From Limosilactobacillus sp. (GTDB lineage: Bacteria > Bacillota > Bacilli > Lactobacillales > Lactobacillaceae): a stretch of 43,528 bases of DNA. Below, piece after piece: positions 15,625-25,550 of this stretch; positions within the stretch are counted from its first letter, which is position 1; each line of letters opens with the position of its first letter. The stretch covers positions 1 through 43,528 of the forward strand of contig NZ_JALCQI010000009.1 in the NCBI RefSeq assembly GCF_022651205.1, in the 5' to 3' direction. The position numbers and the translations under genes are program-made. The notes under the pieces are model-generated. The model ran no database searches. It saw only the letters and a list, made by a program, of their open reading frames with translations, and had not been told where the DNA came from.

Positions 15625-16902
15625 GTGCTAATAACAATTATCACCTTTATCATCGTTTTCGGAATACTAGTTTTAGTTCATGAATTTGGACACTACTATT
15701 TTGCAAAGCGAGCTGGGATCCTCGTTCGTGAATTTTCAATTGGAATGGGACCCAAGATTTGGTGGAAACAATCTGGTGGAACAACCTATACAGTTCGGAT
15801 TCTACCACTGGGTGGCTATGTGCGGCTCGCTGGTGCGGATGATGAAGACGAAGATGAGCTGCGCCCTGGGACTCCAGTGACCATTCAGCTTAATGATCAA
15901 AATTTAGTTACAAATATTAACGCAAGCCAAAAGACGACCCTCTTTCAGGGAATCCCGTTACAAATTGTTGATTCTGATCTAGTTGATGGATTGTGGATTA
16001 AGGGATATGTTAATGGAGACGAAAGTGAACTTAAGGTCTATAACGTTGATCATGATGCTTTAATTACGGAGCATGACGGTACAGTTGTTCAAATTGCACC
16101 CAAAGATGTCCAATTTAACTCTGCAAGTTTACCAGCGCGGATGATGACGAACTTTGCTGGACCAATGAACAACTTTATTTTGTCATTAGTTGTTTTTATT
16201 ATTCTTGGCTTCCTCCTAAGTGGTGGAGTTCCAGTGAATAGTAATAAGATTGGTCATGTTAATTCAAGGTCCGTTGCCGCTCGGGCTGGTCTCGTAAGTG
16301 GTGACCGAATTACACAAGTAGGCCATTCAAAGATCAATAATTGGACGGATCTTTCAACTGCAATTTCTAGTCATCCAGGAAAAAAGGTTACCGTAGATTA
16401 TGAACGGAATGGAAAACGTCATACGACCACGTTGGTTCCTAAAACGGTCAAACAATCAAATCAAAAAGTTGGTCAAATCGGAATCTTGGAAGAGACTGAC
16501 AAGAGCTTCTCGGCACGAATCAATTTTGGCTGGCAACGATTTGTCCAAGCCGGAACGTTAATCTTTAGTGTCCTTGGCCATATGTTTACCCATGGATTCT
16601 CATTAAATGATCTAGGTGGTCCAGTTGCGATCTACGCTGGAACGTCTCAGGCAACGTCGCTTGGATTTACAGGGGTACTAAACTTTTTGGCACTGCTATC
16701 AATTAACTTAGGAATTGTTAACTTGCTACCAATTCCGGCATTGGATGGTGGAAAATTATTATTAAATATTATTGAGGCGATCATTCGACGGCCAATTCCA
16801 GAAAAAGCTGAAGGAATTGTTACAATGATTGGTTTCTTCTTGTTACTAGTATTAATGATTTTGGTTACATGGAATGATATTCAACGTTATTTCATTAGAT
16901 AA
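15625..16902 (+). CDS. rseP: Site-2 metalloprotease RseP/RasP
   Basis: A 425-residue intramembrane zinc protease that releases regulators or clears signal-peptide remnants within the membrane. HEXXH is HEFGH (H19, E20, H23) in the first membrane helix. One PDZ domain lies at about residues 205-275 (SVAARAGLVSGDRITQVG). The third zinc ligand is in NLLPIPALDGGK near residue 375. GTG 15625 follows AGAAGGGA. The extended segment between HEXXH and the second helix (DDEDEDELRPG) is acidic. Confidence 0.96.
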   Translation: MLITIITFIIVFGILVLVHEFGHYYFAKRAGILVREFSIGMGPKIWWKQSGGTTYTVRILPLGGYVRLAGADDEDEDELRPGTPVTIQLNDQNLVTNINASQKTTLFQGIPLQIVDSDLVDGLWIKGYVNGDESELKVYNVDHDALITEHDGTVVQIAPKDVQFNSASLPARMMTNFAGPMNNFILSLVVFIILGFLLSGGVPVNSNKIGHVNSRSVAARAGLVSGDRITQVGHSKINNWTDLSTAISSHPGKKVTVDYERNGKRHTTTLVPKTVKQSNQKVGQIGILEETDKSFSARINFGWQRFVQAGTLIFSVLGHMFTHGFSLNDLGGPVAIYAGTSQATSLGFTGVLNFLALLSINLGIVNLLPIPALDGGKLLLNIIEAIIRRPIPEKAEGIVTMIGFFLLLVLMILVTWNDIQRYFIR

Positions 16903-16920
16903 GGGAAAAGGAGTATTTTT

Positions 16921-18663
16921 ATGCAACAGTCGAAAATGTTAATTCCAACAAAAAAGGAAGCACCAAGTGATGCAGAAGCGCTGAGTCATAAGATGATGAT
17001 TCGGGCTGGATATATCTATCAAGTATCCGCAGGGGTATGGTCATACTTACCAATGGCTTACCGGGTTATTCGTAAGGTTGAGAATATCATTCGCCAAGAA
17101 ATGGAAAAGGCCGGTGCCGTTGAAATGTTGATGCCGGGATTGCTTCCTGCTGATTTATGGAAGGAATCCGGCCGGTACGAAGCCTATGGTGATAACCTCT
17201 TCAAGTTAAAGGATCGTCGTGATCGTGACTTTATCTTGGGCCCAACTCACGAAGAAACATTTACCGAAGTTATTCGTGACAGCATTAAGTCATACAAGAA
17301 GTTGCCACTAGTTGTTTACCAACTACAAGACAAATTCCGTGATGAAGATCGTCCTCGTTATGGAATCCTCCGGGGTAAGGAGTTTGAAATGCTTGATGGT
17401 TATTCATTCTCTGCTGATCAAAAAGGATTGGATCAAGCCTATGATCTTCAGGCCAAGGCATACCGGAATATTTTTGATCGGGTTGGGTTAAATTATAAGG
17501 TTATCCTAGCCGATTCTGGTACGATGGGCGGTAAAAATTCGCAAGAGTTCTCTGCTCCAGCTGAGGTTGGTGAAGATGTTATTGCCTATACTGATGGTGG
17601 TTATGCTGCTAACTTGGAAAAGGCCACTAGTAAGTTTACTGGAGTTCAACAAACTGATGAGCCAAAAGAACTTGAAAAGAAACCAACTCCAGGCGCTCAC
17701 AGTGTTGATGAAGCAGCTGAAAGTTTGGGGATGGAGTCAGACCAAATCATTAAGGCGATGTTTTACATGGCTAAAATGAGTGAAGATGAATCACAACCTG
17801 TTCTTGTGCTGATGCGTGGTAACGATGAAGTTAACGAAGCTAAATTAAAGGATGAATTGGGGTGTGAAGAGCTTGAACTAGCTAGCGAAGAGGATGCTGT
17901 AAAGTATCTTGGCGCTCACCCTGGTTCACTTGGCCCGGTTGGCGTTGGTGAAGAAGTGAAGATCTACGCTGACAACTATGTTAAGGTAATGGTTAACATG
18001 GCTTGTGGCGCTAATGACGATGGTCACCACTACATTAATGCAAATATTGATCGTGACTTCCGTGTTGATCAATTTGGTGATTTCCGAAACGTTAAGGAAG
18101 GCGAAATTGCTCCAGATGGTCATCCAATTAAGTTTACGCCAGGAATTGAAATTGGTCATATTTTCAAGTTGGGGACTCACTATACACACCAGCTAGGTGC
18201 TCAGGTACTGGATAAAAATGGTCGCTTAGTTGACGTAATTATGGGTAGTTACGGAATTGGTGTTACCCGGCTTTTATCTGCTGTTGCTGAACAAACAGCT
18301 GATGAAAATGGGTTAGTTTGGCCTGATAGTATTGCACCATTCGATGTTCACGTTATTCCTGTAAATGCCAAGAAAGATGAACAAATGAAGATGGCTAATG
18401 AGATTACCGTTAACCTTGAAAAAGCTGGCTACGAGGTTTTAATTGACGATCGTAAGGAACGTGCCGGTGTTAAGTTTGCTGATTCTGACTTGATTGGGAT
18501 CCCAATTCGGGTAACTGTCGGGAAGCGGGCTTCAGACGGTATTGTTGAAATTAAGATCCGGAAGACAGGTGAAACGGTCGAGGTTAAGACTGAAGAGGTT
18601 GCTGATACTGTAGGTATCTTACTTAAGCAACTTAGCGAACAAAATACTAATGAGGCTGACTAA
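16921..18663 (+). CDS. proS: Prolyl-tRNA synthetase (bacterial type, with editing domain)
   Basis: A 580-residue class II synthetase charging tRNA-Pro. Class II motif 2 lies in KFRDEDRPRYGILRGKEFEM, and motif 3 in GSYGIGVTRLL. The YbaK-like insertion domain (about residues 225-400) that hydrolyses misacylated Ala-tRNA-Pro is present, so this is the bacterial long form. The C-terminal anticodon-binding domain starts near APFDVHVIPVN. AAAAGGAG lies eight bases upstream of ATG. No T-box precedes it, so it relies on the operon promoter. Confidence 0.98.
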   Translation: MQQSKMLIPTKKEAPSDAEALSHKMMIRAGYIYQVSAGVWSYLPMAYRVIRKVENIIRQEMEKAGAVEMLMPGLLPADLWKESGRYEAYGDNLFKLKDRRDRDFILGPTHEETFTEVIRDSIKSYKKLPLVVYQLQDKFRDEDRPRYGILRGKEFEMLDGYSFSADQKGLDQAYDLQAKAYRNIFDRVGLNYKVILADSGTMGGKNSQEFSAPAEVGEDVIAYTDGGYAANLEKATSKFTGVQQTDEPKELEKKPTPGAHSVDEAAESLGMESDQIIKAMFYMAKMSEDESQPVLVLMRGNDEVNEAKLKDELGCEELELASEEDAVKYLGAHPGSLGPVGVGEEVKIYADNYVKVMVNMACGANDDGHHYINANIDRDFRVDQFGDFRNVKEGEIAPDGHPIKFTPGIEIGHIFKLGTHYTHQLGAQVLDKNGRLVDVIMGSYGIGVTRLLSAVAEQTADENGLVWPDSIAPFDVHVIPVNAKKDEQMKMANEITVNLEKAGYEVLIDDRKERAGVKFADSDLIGIPIRVTVGKRASDGIVEIKIRKTGETVEVKTEEVADTVGILLKQLSEQNTNEAD

Positions 18664-18673
18664 TATTTAATCT

Positions 18674-18718
18674 GTGGTGTCGATGGTAGAATTCAATTTA
18701 TCAACGCACCACTTTTTT
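18674..18718 (+). terminator. Intercistronic terminator/attenuator proS|polC
   Basis: GTGGTGT (18674-18680) pairs with GCACCAC (18706-18712), with partial pairing in the loop, followed by T6 (18713-18718). The polC SD AGGAGG begins six bases later. Confidence 0.8.
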
Positions 18719-18736
18719 GTTGTAGGAGGATAAAAA

Positions 18737-21700
18737 GTGAGCTTATCGCGACAAGAATTATTTCAAAAACTACTTGAACAAATTCACTTTCCAGAAAAAG
18801 ATAATCCGGCCTTTCGTGATGCTAAGGTTCAATCTGTTGTAGTTCATAAAGATTCACGTCTTTGGGAATTCCGGTTGATGATGCGTCAACCGTTACCTTT
18901 CACTCTCTTTAATGACTTCTTAAATGCTTTGCGGATTGGCTTTCGGGATATTGCTAATACGAGGATTAAAATAAATAGCCCGATGACTGAGCTTGATCCT
19001 AAATTAATTGGTGATTACTGGGAGTACGTGGTTCGTCAAACGGCTCCGGATTCCCCAATGACCCAGCAAGTTTGCAGCCAGACATCACCAGAGATTAAAG
19101 ATGGTCGGGTAACTCTAGTCATTGAAAATGAGATGATGAAGGACTTCCTCACTAAAAATGTCTTAGGGAAAATTGAAGAGAACTATGTTGATCTTGGCTT
19201 TCCACATTTTCGAATTCATCCATTTGTTGATGAATCGGCTTCAGAAGCACGAATTAAGGAACTAAAGGCAAAACATGAAGCTGATGACGCCGCTCTTGCT
19301 GCTAAAGCGATGGAACAGATAAAAAAGAACAATGTGATTAAGAAGAAAAAGCAGCAATCTAAAGAAGTGACCGCAGATGGCCCAGTTCAACTTGGTCGGT
19401 TAATTAACGATTCTCAAGAAGTTAAACAGATGAAGGACATCGTTGAGGAAGAGCGATCGGTTGTTGTTGAAGGTTATGTTTTTAGTAGCGAAGTTCGTGA
19501 ATTACGTTCGGGACGTCAACTGTTAACGTTTGAAATTACCGACTATACTTCTTCATTTGCCGTTAAGAAGTTTTCACGGAATGAAGCTGATGAGGCCCAA
19601 TTTGCTAATATCAAAGAGGGAATGTGGCTTAAAATTCGGGGCCCTGTACAAGAAGATACTTGGATGCACGATCTAGTTATTAATGCCTTTGATATTAATG
19701 AGATTAGGCATGAAGAACGCCAAGATAAAGCCCCAGCTGACGATAAGCGGATAGAATTGCACGTTCATTCAGAAATGAGTCAAATGGATGCCACTAATTC
19801 GATTACTGAATTAGCTGGCCGTGCTCATTCATGGGGTCATCCCGCAATTGCGATTACTGATCATGCTGATGTTCAAGCATTCCCAGAAGCATTTAAAGCT
19901 TCTAAGAAGTTGGGTATCAAAATGCTCTATGGCGTTGAAGCAAACGTTGTTGATGATGGGATTCCATTAGTCTACAACGAAAATGAAATGCCGCTTGATG
20001 GGCAAACATATGTCATCTTTGATGTGGAAACGACAGGGTTATCCGCAATTTACGATAAAGTTATCGAACTTTCGGCTTCTAAAATGAAAGATGGCGAAGT
20101 CCTAGAACGGTTTGATGAATTTATTGACCCTGGCTTCCCGCTTTCAGAGCAAACCACCAATTTAACGTCGATTACCGACGAAATGGTTAAGGGCTCAAAG
20201 AGTGAAGAAGAGGTCTTTAAGCTATTTAGGGACTTCTGTCAGGGATGTATTATTGCCGGACATAACGTTTCATTTGATATGGGATTCATGAATACCGGTT
20301 ATCGGCGGCATAATATGGAAGAGATAACTGCTCCAGTTATTGATACCCTGCCGCTTGCTCGATTCTTATACCCTCATATGCGGGGATACCGGTTGAATAC
20401 CCTGAGTAAGAAATTTAAGGTTGCTCTTGAACACCACCACCGGGCAAATTACGATGCTGAAGCAACCGGGCACTTGCTTCATAAGTTCTTAAAAGATGCC
20501 GAAAAGCGCTATGGAATTACAAAGGTCAGTGACCTTAACAAGCATATGGCTGATAATGATGCGTACCGTCATGCGCGTCCATTCCATGTTACGATTTTGG
20601 CTCAAACCCAAGCGGGTCTAAAAAATCTTTATAAGCTGGTATCGTTATCAAACGTCGAATATTTTGCTCGGGTTCCCCGGATTCCCCGGAGCGTTTTAAC
20701 GAAGTATCGTGAAGGACTACTTTTTGGAACTGCTTGTTCTTCTGGAGAAGTTTTCACCGCGATGATGGAAAAGGGTTTTGCTGAAGCTGAAAGAAAAGCA
20801 AAGTACTATGATTTCATTGAAGTTCAACCGAAGCCAAATTACTTGCCACTAATGGAGCAGAAGGTTATTGCGGACGATGCTCATCTAGAAGATATCTTGA
20901 AGAACATGGTCGAGCTTGGAGAAAAATTAAATAAGCCAGTAGTTGCTACGGGAGACGTTCATTACTTAGATGCTCACGATGCAATTTACCGTAAGATTCT
21001 GATCAACTCTCAAGGGGGTGCAAACCCTCTTAACCGGACAAGTCGTCCAGATGTTCACTTTAGAACAACTGACGAAATGCTAAAGGAATTTAGTTTCTTG
21101 GGAGAAGAACAGGCACACACGATAGTTGTAACTAATACCCATAAGGTTGCAGACATGATTGATGATAATCTAAGTCCGGTCAAGGATAAGTTGTATACTC
21201 CTCATATGAATGGTGCGGAGCAGGAAATTCAGGATCGGACATGGGATACCGCTAAGCAGTGGTATGGCGATCCGTTACCAAAAATTGTTCAGGATCGGGT
21301 TGATCTCGAATTGAACAGTATCGTTAAAAATGGGTTCTCAGTTATTTACTTAATTGCTCAACGTCTGGTAGCTAAATCAAATAAGGACGGTTATTTGGTA
21401 GGTTCACGGGGTTCTGTTGGTTCAAGTGTTGTTGCGACCCTGTCTGGAATTACAGAAGTTAATCCGTTACCCCCACATTACCGGTGTCCAAAGTGTCACT
21501 ATTCGCACTTCTATACTAAGGGTGAATATAGTTCTGGCTTTGACCTTCCCGAAAGAAAGTGTCCACGTTGCGGAACACTACTAGTTAAGGATGGTCATGA
21601 TATCCCATTCCAAACCTTCTTAGGATTTAAGGGAAACAAGGTGCCGGATATTGATCTGAACTTTTCCGGTGACTACCAGCCAATTGCGCATAACTACATG

Positions 21701-23065
21701 AAGGTGCTATTCGGTGAAAAGAACGTATTCCGTGCGGGAACAATTGGTACCGTTGCCGATAAAACGGCTTATGGTTATGTTAAGGCGTATGAACGTGATA
21801 CCGATAAGCAGTTCCGTGGTGCAGAGGAAGATCGGCTGTCACATGGTGCAACTGGTGTTAAACGAACGACGGGGCAACACCCGGCAGGAATCATCATTGT
21901 TCCCGATGATATGGAGATTTATGATTTCACTCCGGTCCAATACCCAGCAGATGATCAAAATGCTGCATGGGAAACAACTCACTTTGACTTCCACTCAATT
22001 CACGATAATATTTTAAAGATGGATATTTTAGGTCATGATGATCCAACGATGATTCGTGCTTTACAAGATTTGTCAGGAGTAAATCCACAGACAATTCCAA
22101 TGAATGATCCGGGTGTGATGAGTCTCTTCTCTAGTCCGAAAGCTCTCGGTGTAACGGAAGAACAAATTCAAAGTAAGACTGGAACTTTGGGATTGCCAGA
22201 ATTCGGGACGAGGTTTGTTCGGGGAATGCTTGAAGACACTCACCCGAAGAACTATTCTCAGCTGTTGCAAATTTCTGGACTATCACACGGAACAGGCGTG
22301 TGGTTGGATAATGCCCAGGAGTTAATTAAGCAGGGAGTCGCAACGATTGCTAACGTGATTGGTTGTCGTGATAACATCATGACCGACCTAATTCACTACG
22401 GCCTTGATTCGGAAACTTCATTCCAGGTAATGGAATCAGTTCGTCACGGACGAGGCATTCCCGATAATTGGCAAAAGAAGATGCATGATGCTAACGTTCC
22501 TCAATGGTATATGGATTCATGCTTGAAGATTAAATACATGTTCCCACGTGCCCATGCTGCAGCGTATGTTTTAATGGCTTTACGAATTGCTTACTTTAAG
22601 GTTTACTTCCCACTTGTTTATTATTGTGCATTTTTCTCGGTTCGTGCAGACGATTTTGATGTTGTTGCGATGGCTCACGGAAAAGATGCCGTTAAAACAC
22701 GGATGAAAGAGATTAATGATCAGGGAAACGATGCTAGTGCTAAGGATAAAAGTTTACTAACAATTCTGGAACTAGCTAATGAAATGCTAGAACGAGGATT
22801 TAAGTTTAAGATGGTTGATCTTGAACGCTCAGATGCTAGTGACTGGTTGATTGATGGTGATTCATTAATCGCACCGTTCCGTGCAGTTCCTGGACTGGGA
22901 TTAAACGTTGCCAAGCAGATCGTTGCTGCTCGAGAAGAGAAGAAGTTCCTTTCTAAACAAGACTTAGCAGAACGAGGCAAGGTTTCACAGACAATTATTG
23001 ACTTCTTAACGCAGAATCATGTACTAGATGGCCTACCTGATGAGAACCAGTTGAGCTTATTCTAG
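18737..23065 (+). CDS. polC: DNA polymerase III alpha subunit, PolC type
   Basis: A 1442-residue replicative polymerase of low-GC Gram-positives. In order: N-terminal domain; OB-fold (about 230-330, [20 protein letters not shown]); PHP domain from about residue 340 ([14 protein letters not shown]), interrupted by a DEDDh 3'-5' exonuclease from about 425 ([10 protein letters not shown], with HNVSFDMGF and the late NYDAEATG); a zinc-binding segment at about 917 (CPKCHYSHF and CPRCG); and the catalytic [12 protein letters not shown] at about 969 with further palm and finger blocks. GTG 18737 follows AGGAGGAT. Length and architecture are normal, and no disruption is seen. Confidence 0.98.
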   Translation: MSLSRQELFQKLLEQIHFPEKDNPAFRDAKVQSVVVHKDSRLWEFRLMMRQPLPFTLFNDFLNALRIGFRDIANTRIKINSPMTELDPKLIGDYWEYVVRQTAPDSPMTQQVCSQTSPEIKDGRVTLVIENEMMKDFLTKNVLGKIEENYVDLGFPHFRIHPFVDESASEARIKELKAKHEADDAALAAKAMEQIKKNNVIKKKKQQSKEVTADGPVQLGRLINDSQEVKQMKDIVEEERSVVVEGYVFSSEVRELRSGRQLLTFEITDYTSSFAVKKFSRNEADEAQFANIKEGMWLKIRGPVQEDTWMHDLVINAFDINEIRHEERQDKAPADDKRIELHVHSEMSQMDATNSITELAGRAHSWGHPAIAITDHADVQAFPEAFKASKKLGIKMLYGVEANVVDDGIPLVYNENEMPLDGQTYVIFDVETTGLSAIYDKVIELSASKMKDGEVLERFDEFIDPGFPLSEQTTNLTSITDEMVKGSKSEEEVFKLFRDFCQGCIIAGHNVSFDMGFMNTGYRRHNMEEITAPVIDTLPLARFLYPHMRGYRLNTLSKKFKVALEHHHRANYDAEATGHLLHKFLKDAEKRYGITKVSDLNKHMADNDAYRHARPFHVTILAQTQAGLKNLYKLVSLSNVEYFARVPRIPRSVLTKYREGLLFGTACSSGEVFTAMMEKGFAEAERKAKYYDFIEVQPKPNYLPLMEQKVIADDAHLEDILKNMVELGEKLNKPVVATGDVHYLDAHDAIYRKILINSQGGANPLNRTSRPDVHFRTTDEMLKEFSFLGEEQAHTIVVTNTHKVADMIDDNLSPVKDKLYTPHMNGAEQEIQDRTWDTAKQWYGDPLPKIVQDRVDLELNSIVKNGFSVIYLIAQRLVAKSNKDGYLVGSRGSVGSSVVATLSGITEVNPLPPHYRCPKCHYSHFYTKGEYSSGFDLPERKCPRCGTLLVKDGHDIPFQTFLGFKGNKVPDIDLNFSGDYQPIAHNYMKVLFGEKNVFRAGTIGTVADKTAYGYVKAYERDTDKQFRGAEEDRLSHGATGVKRTTGQHPAGIIIVPDDMEIYDFTPVQYPADDQNAAWETTHFDFHSIHDNILKMDILGHDDPTMIRALQDLSGVNPQTIPMNDPGVMSLFSSPKALGVTEEQIQSKTGTLGLPEFGTRFVRGMLEDTHPKNYSQLLQISGLSHGTGVWLDNAQELIKQGVATIANVIGCRDNIMTDLIHYGLDSETSFQVMESVRHGRGIPDNWQKKMHDANVPQWYMDSCLKIKYMFPRAHAAAYVLMALRIAYFKVYFPLVYYCAFFSVRADDFDVVAMAHGKDAVKTRMKEINDQGNDASAKDKSLLTILELANEMLERGFKFKMVDLERSDASDWLIDGDSLIAPFRAVPGLGLNVAKQIVAAREEKKFLSKQDLAERGKVSQTIIDFLTQNHVLDGLPDENQLSLF

Positions 23066-23075
23066 TCATTGTTGC

Positions 23076-23104
23076 TTGATAGTGATGATGATTCATGCTA
23101 CAAT
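23076..23104 (+). promoter_or_regulatory. rimP-nusA operon promoter
   Basis: TTGATA (23076-23081), a 17-base spacer and TACAAT (23099-23104); each hexamer matches five of six consensus bases. Start expected near 23111. Confidence 0.8.
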
Positions 23105-23126
23105 AATTATGGTAAATAACTCGTTG

Positions 23127-23156
23127 GAGTGAGCAGAGATGCTCGCTCTTTTTATT
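23127..23156 (+). terminator. Promoter-proximal terminator/attenuator before rimP-nusA
   Basis: GAGTGAGCA (23127-23135) pairs with TGCTCGCTC (23140-23148) around a GAGA (GNRA) tetraloop, followed by TTTTTATT. It lies about 15 bases after the predicted start of the rimP promoter and nine bases before the rimP SD. Confidence 0.85.
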
Positions 23157-23178
23157 GCAAACAATGGAGGTGACGCAG

Positions 23179-23661
23179 TTGAGCAGTGTCGTTGAAACAG
23201 TAACTGGATTAGCAGAGCCAATTGTAGCGGCGCATGATTGTTACCTATATGATTTAGAATTTGTTAAGGAAGGTAAAAGCTGGTACTTACGGGTTTACGT
23301 TGATAAAGATGGGGGAGTTACCCTTGATGATTGTGCGGATATTAGTGATGAATTGAGTGAAACACTCGACAATACTGAACCGGACCCGATTCCTCAGGCA
23401 TATTTTCTTGAGGTTTCTTCTCCTGGTGCCGAACGACCATTGAAAAAGGAAGCCGACTATGAACGGGCGGTCAATGATTACATCCACGTTTCTCTTTACC
23501 AACAGGTAGAGGGTAAAAAGGCGTATGAGGGAACCTTAGTTGATCTTAAGCCTGACGAAATAACGTTGGAATACATGGATAAGACCCGTAAACGTCAAGT
23601 TACGATTGATCGTAAAATGATCGCGCAAGCACGGTTAGCAATCGACTTTAGTAAGATTTAA
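23179..23661 (+). CDS. rimP: Ribosome maturation factor RimP
   Basis: A 160-residue 30S assembly factor. Both domains are visible: an N-terminal alpha/beta domain ([21 protein letters not shown] to [16 protein letters not shown] and [15 protein letters not shown]) and a C-terminal Sm-like barrel. The conserved SSPGAERPL is the family hallmark. TTG 23179 follows GGAGGTGA; earlier starts at 23155 and 23170 precede or overlap the SD. It heads the rimP-nusA-ylxR-ylxQ-infB-rbfA operon found widely in Firmicutes. Confidence 0.95.
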   Translation: MSSVVETVTGLAEPIVAAHDCYLYDLEFVKEGKSWYLRVYVDKDGGVTLDDCADISDELSETLDNTEPDPIPQAYFLEVSSPGAERPLKKEADYERAVNDYIHVSLYQQVEGKKAYEGTLVDLKPDEITLEYMDKTRKRQVTIDRKMIAQARLAIDFSKI

Positions 23662-23676
23662 AGGGAGTGTCAAAAG

Positions 23677-24915
23677 GTGAGCAAAACAAAAGTAAATACC
23701 GAAATGATCGCCGCTCTTGATTACTTAGAGAAGGAAAAGGGTATCAAGAAGGATATTGTTATCGAAGCCTTAGAGCAGGCTTTGGAATTGGCATACAAGC
23801 AAAACTATGGTGAAAAGAACGTTGAAGTTGATTTTGATGGGGTTACCGGAAATATCAAGGTATATGCCGTAAAGACAATTACAGATAATGACGACCTTGT
23901 TGAAGAAGATGACAACGAATATATGAGCCTTGCTGATGCCCGGAAGTTGCCACACGGTCAAGGATATGATGTTGGCGATGAAATCCGCCAAGAAGTTACA
24001 CCACGTGATTTTGGTCGGATCGCAGCCCAAACTGCAAAGCAAGTGGTAATGCAACGGTTACGTGAAGAAGAACGGAAAATCATTTACAATAAGTACAAGA
24101 CTTATGAAAATGAAATCATTACCGGTGAAGTTTCACGTGAGGATAAGCGCTTCACATGGGTTGATCTTGGTGATGGTGTAGAAGGTGCAATGGGTTACCG
24201 CGATAAGATGCCTAATGAGCACTACCACATTCATGATCGGATTCAGGTTTATGTTTCAAAGGTAAATGATGATCGGCATGGTCCACAAATTTTTGTTAGC
24301 CGGACTGCTCCAGAATTACTAAAGCGGTTATTTGAACGTGAAGTTCCTGAAATTAAAGATGGTACCGTTCTGATTGAAAACATCGCTCGTGAAGCCGGTG
24401 ATCGTGCTAAAGTAGCTGTTTACTCTAATGATCCAAACGTTGATCCTGTTGGAACTTGTGTTGGACCACGTGGTTCGCGTGTTCAAGCAATTGTTAATGA
24501 GCTTGGCGGAGAGAACATGGACATTGTTGAATATGTTAAGGATCCAGCACAATTTATCGCAAATGCCCTTAATCCTGCAGAAGTTCTTGATGTAATCTTT
24601 AATGAATCAGAAGCATCTACACCCGCAGAAGAAGAGCAACCTGCAGAGGAGACACCTACTGACTCAACAGCAACCGAAACTGACGTAGCAGCTGATGAAG
24701 AAGATTCTGAAGCAACTGAGACACCAGTAGTAGAAGAGCGCTCTTGCACTGTTGTTGTTCCCGATAGCCAATTATCCCTTGCAATTGGGAAGCGTGGTCA
24801 AAATGCTCGCTTAGCAGCTCGATTAACTAAATATAAGATTGATATTAAGCCAGCTTCTGAAATGGAAGATGACGATGACTTGGGTGAAGACGAGAACGAT
24901 ACTTCTGTAGAATAA
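23677..24915 (+). CDS. nusA: Transcription termination/antitermination factor NusA
   Basis: A 412-residue RNA polymerase-binding elongation factor. An N-terminal polymerase-binding domain (about 1-125), an S1 domain (from TGEVSREDKRFTWVDLG), KH1 (VGTCVGPRGSRVQAIVNEL) and KH2 (LAIGKRGQNARLAARL) are all present. A Glu/Thr/Ala-rich acidic stretch of about 45 residues (309-354) separates the KH domains, and the C terminus is also acidic (DDDDLGEDEND). The Bacillus protein is about 40 residues shorter. GTG 23677 has GGGAG upstream. Since NusA affects pausing and termination, the hairpin before rimP is a plausible self-control point. Confidence 0.97.
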   Translation: MSKTKVNTEMIAALDYLEKEKGIKKDIVIEALEQALELAYKQNYGEKNVEVDFDGVTGNIKVYAVKTITDNDDLVEEDDNEYMSLADARKLPHGQGYDVGDEIRQEVTPRDFGRIAAQTAKQVVMQRLREEERKIIYNKYKTYENEIITGEVSREDKRFTWVDLGDGVEGAMGYRDKMPNEHYHIHDRIQVYVSKVNDDRHGPQIFVSRTAPELLKRLFEREVPEIKDGTVLIENIAREAGDRAKVAVYSNDPNVDPVGTCVGPRGSRVQAIVNELGGENMDIVEYVKDPAQFIANALNPAEVLDVIFNESEASTPAEEEQPAEETPTDSTATETDVAADEEDSEATETPVVEERSCTVVVPDSQLSLAIGKRGQNARLAARLTKYKIDIKPASEMEDDDDLGEDENDTSVE

Positions 24916-24933
24916 AGCAGCGGGGTGAAACAA

Positions 24934-25236
24934 ATGAAAAAGAGAAAAGTACCGATGCGAAAAGACATTGTTACCGGAGAAATGATGCCTAAGAGGCAAC
25001 TAATCCGGGTTGTAAAAAATAAGGAAGGTGAGGTTTCAATCGATCCTACTGGTAAGAAATCCGGCCGTGGAGCTTACATCGCAGTAGACGTTGAGATTGC
25101 TAAACGAGCAAAGGAAGAGAAAACCTTTGAAAAGGCCTTTCACGTTAAGATGGATGATTCATTCTATGATGAATTAATCCAATACACGGATCACTTGCAA
25201 GCACGGCAAGTATTATTTGGTAACAATGAAAAATAA
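24934..25236 (+). CDS. ylxR: RNA-binding protein YlxR (DUF448)
   Basis: A 100-residue basic protein. The family core MPKRQLIRVVKNKEG and TGKKSGRGAYIAVD is clear. Homologues are suggested to bind RNA or act on transcription and RNase P. ATG 24934 has GGGGTG six bases upstream. It overlaps ylxQ by 11 bases and sits between nusA and ylxQ, the standard order. Confidence 0.94.
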   Translation: MKKRKVPMRKDIVTGEMMPKRQLIRVVKNKEGEVSIDPTGKKSGRGAYIAVDVEIAKRAKEEKTFEKAFHVKMDDSFYDELIQYTDHLQARQVLFGNNEK

Positions 25237-25537
25237 TCAACAATCCGTCTTAAATTTACTCGGATTAGCACGTCGCGCCAAACAAACCCAGAGTGGTGAA
25301 GGCAGTGTATTAAAATCAATTCAAACAGGAAAAGCCCAGTTTGTTTTCTTAGCAAAAGATGCCGGTTCGGCAACGACAAAGAAGTTCACGGATAAATGTG
25401 TTTTCTACCATGTTCCCCAGTGCTCACTGTTCACAAAGCAGCAGTTGAGCCAAGCAACGGGGCAATCAAGAACTATTATTTGTGTTACACAATCTGGATT
25501 TGCAAGAAAGTTTGAGGAACTATTAGCAATGAATTAA
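25226..25537 (+). CDS. ylxQ: L7Ae-family RNA-binding protein YlxQ
   Basis: A 103-residue ribosomal-protein L7Ae/L30e-like fold protein, probably binding kink-turn [26 protein letters not shown] and [18 protein letters not shown] match the family. The ATG lies inside the end of ylxR with only a weak SD, so translation is probably coupled to ylxR. TTG 25217 is an alternative start. The exact RNA partner is unknown. Confidence 0.92.
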   Translation: MKNNQQSVLNLLGLARRAKQTQSGEGSVLKSIQTGKAQFVFLAKDAGSATTKKFTDKCVFYHVPQCSLFTKQQLSQATGQSRTIICVTQSGFARKFEELLAMN

Positions 25538-25550
25538 GGAGCGTGAGTAT

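Noticed and set aside
16903-16920. T-box riboswitch before proS
   Set aside because: Only 18 bases separate rseP and proS, so there is no leader that could hold one.
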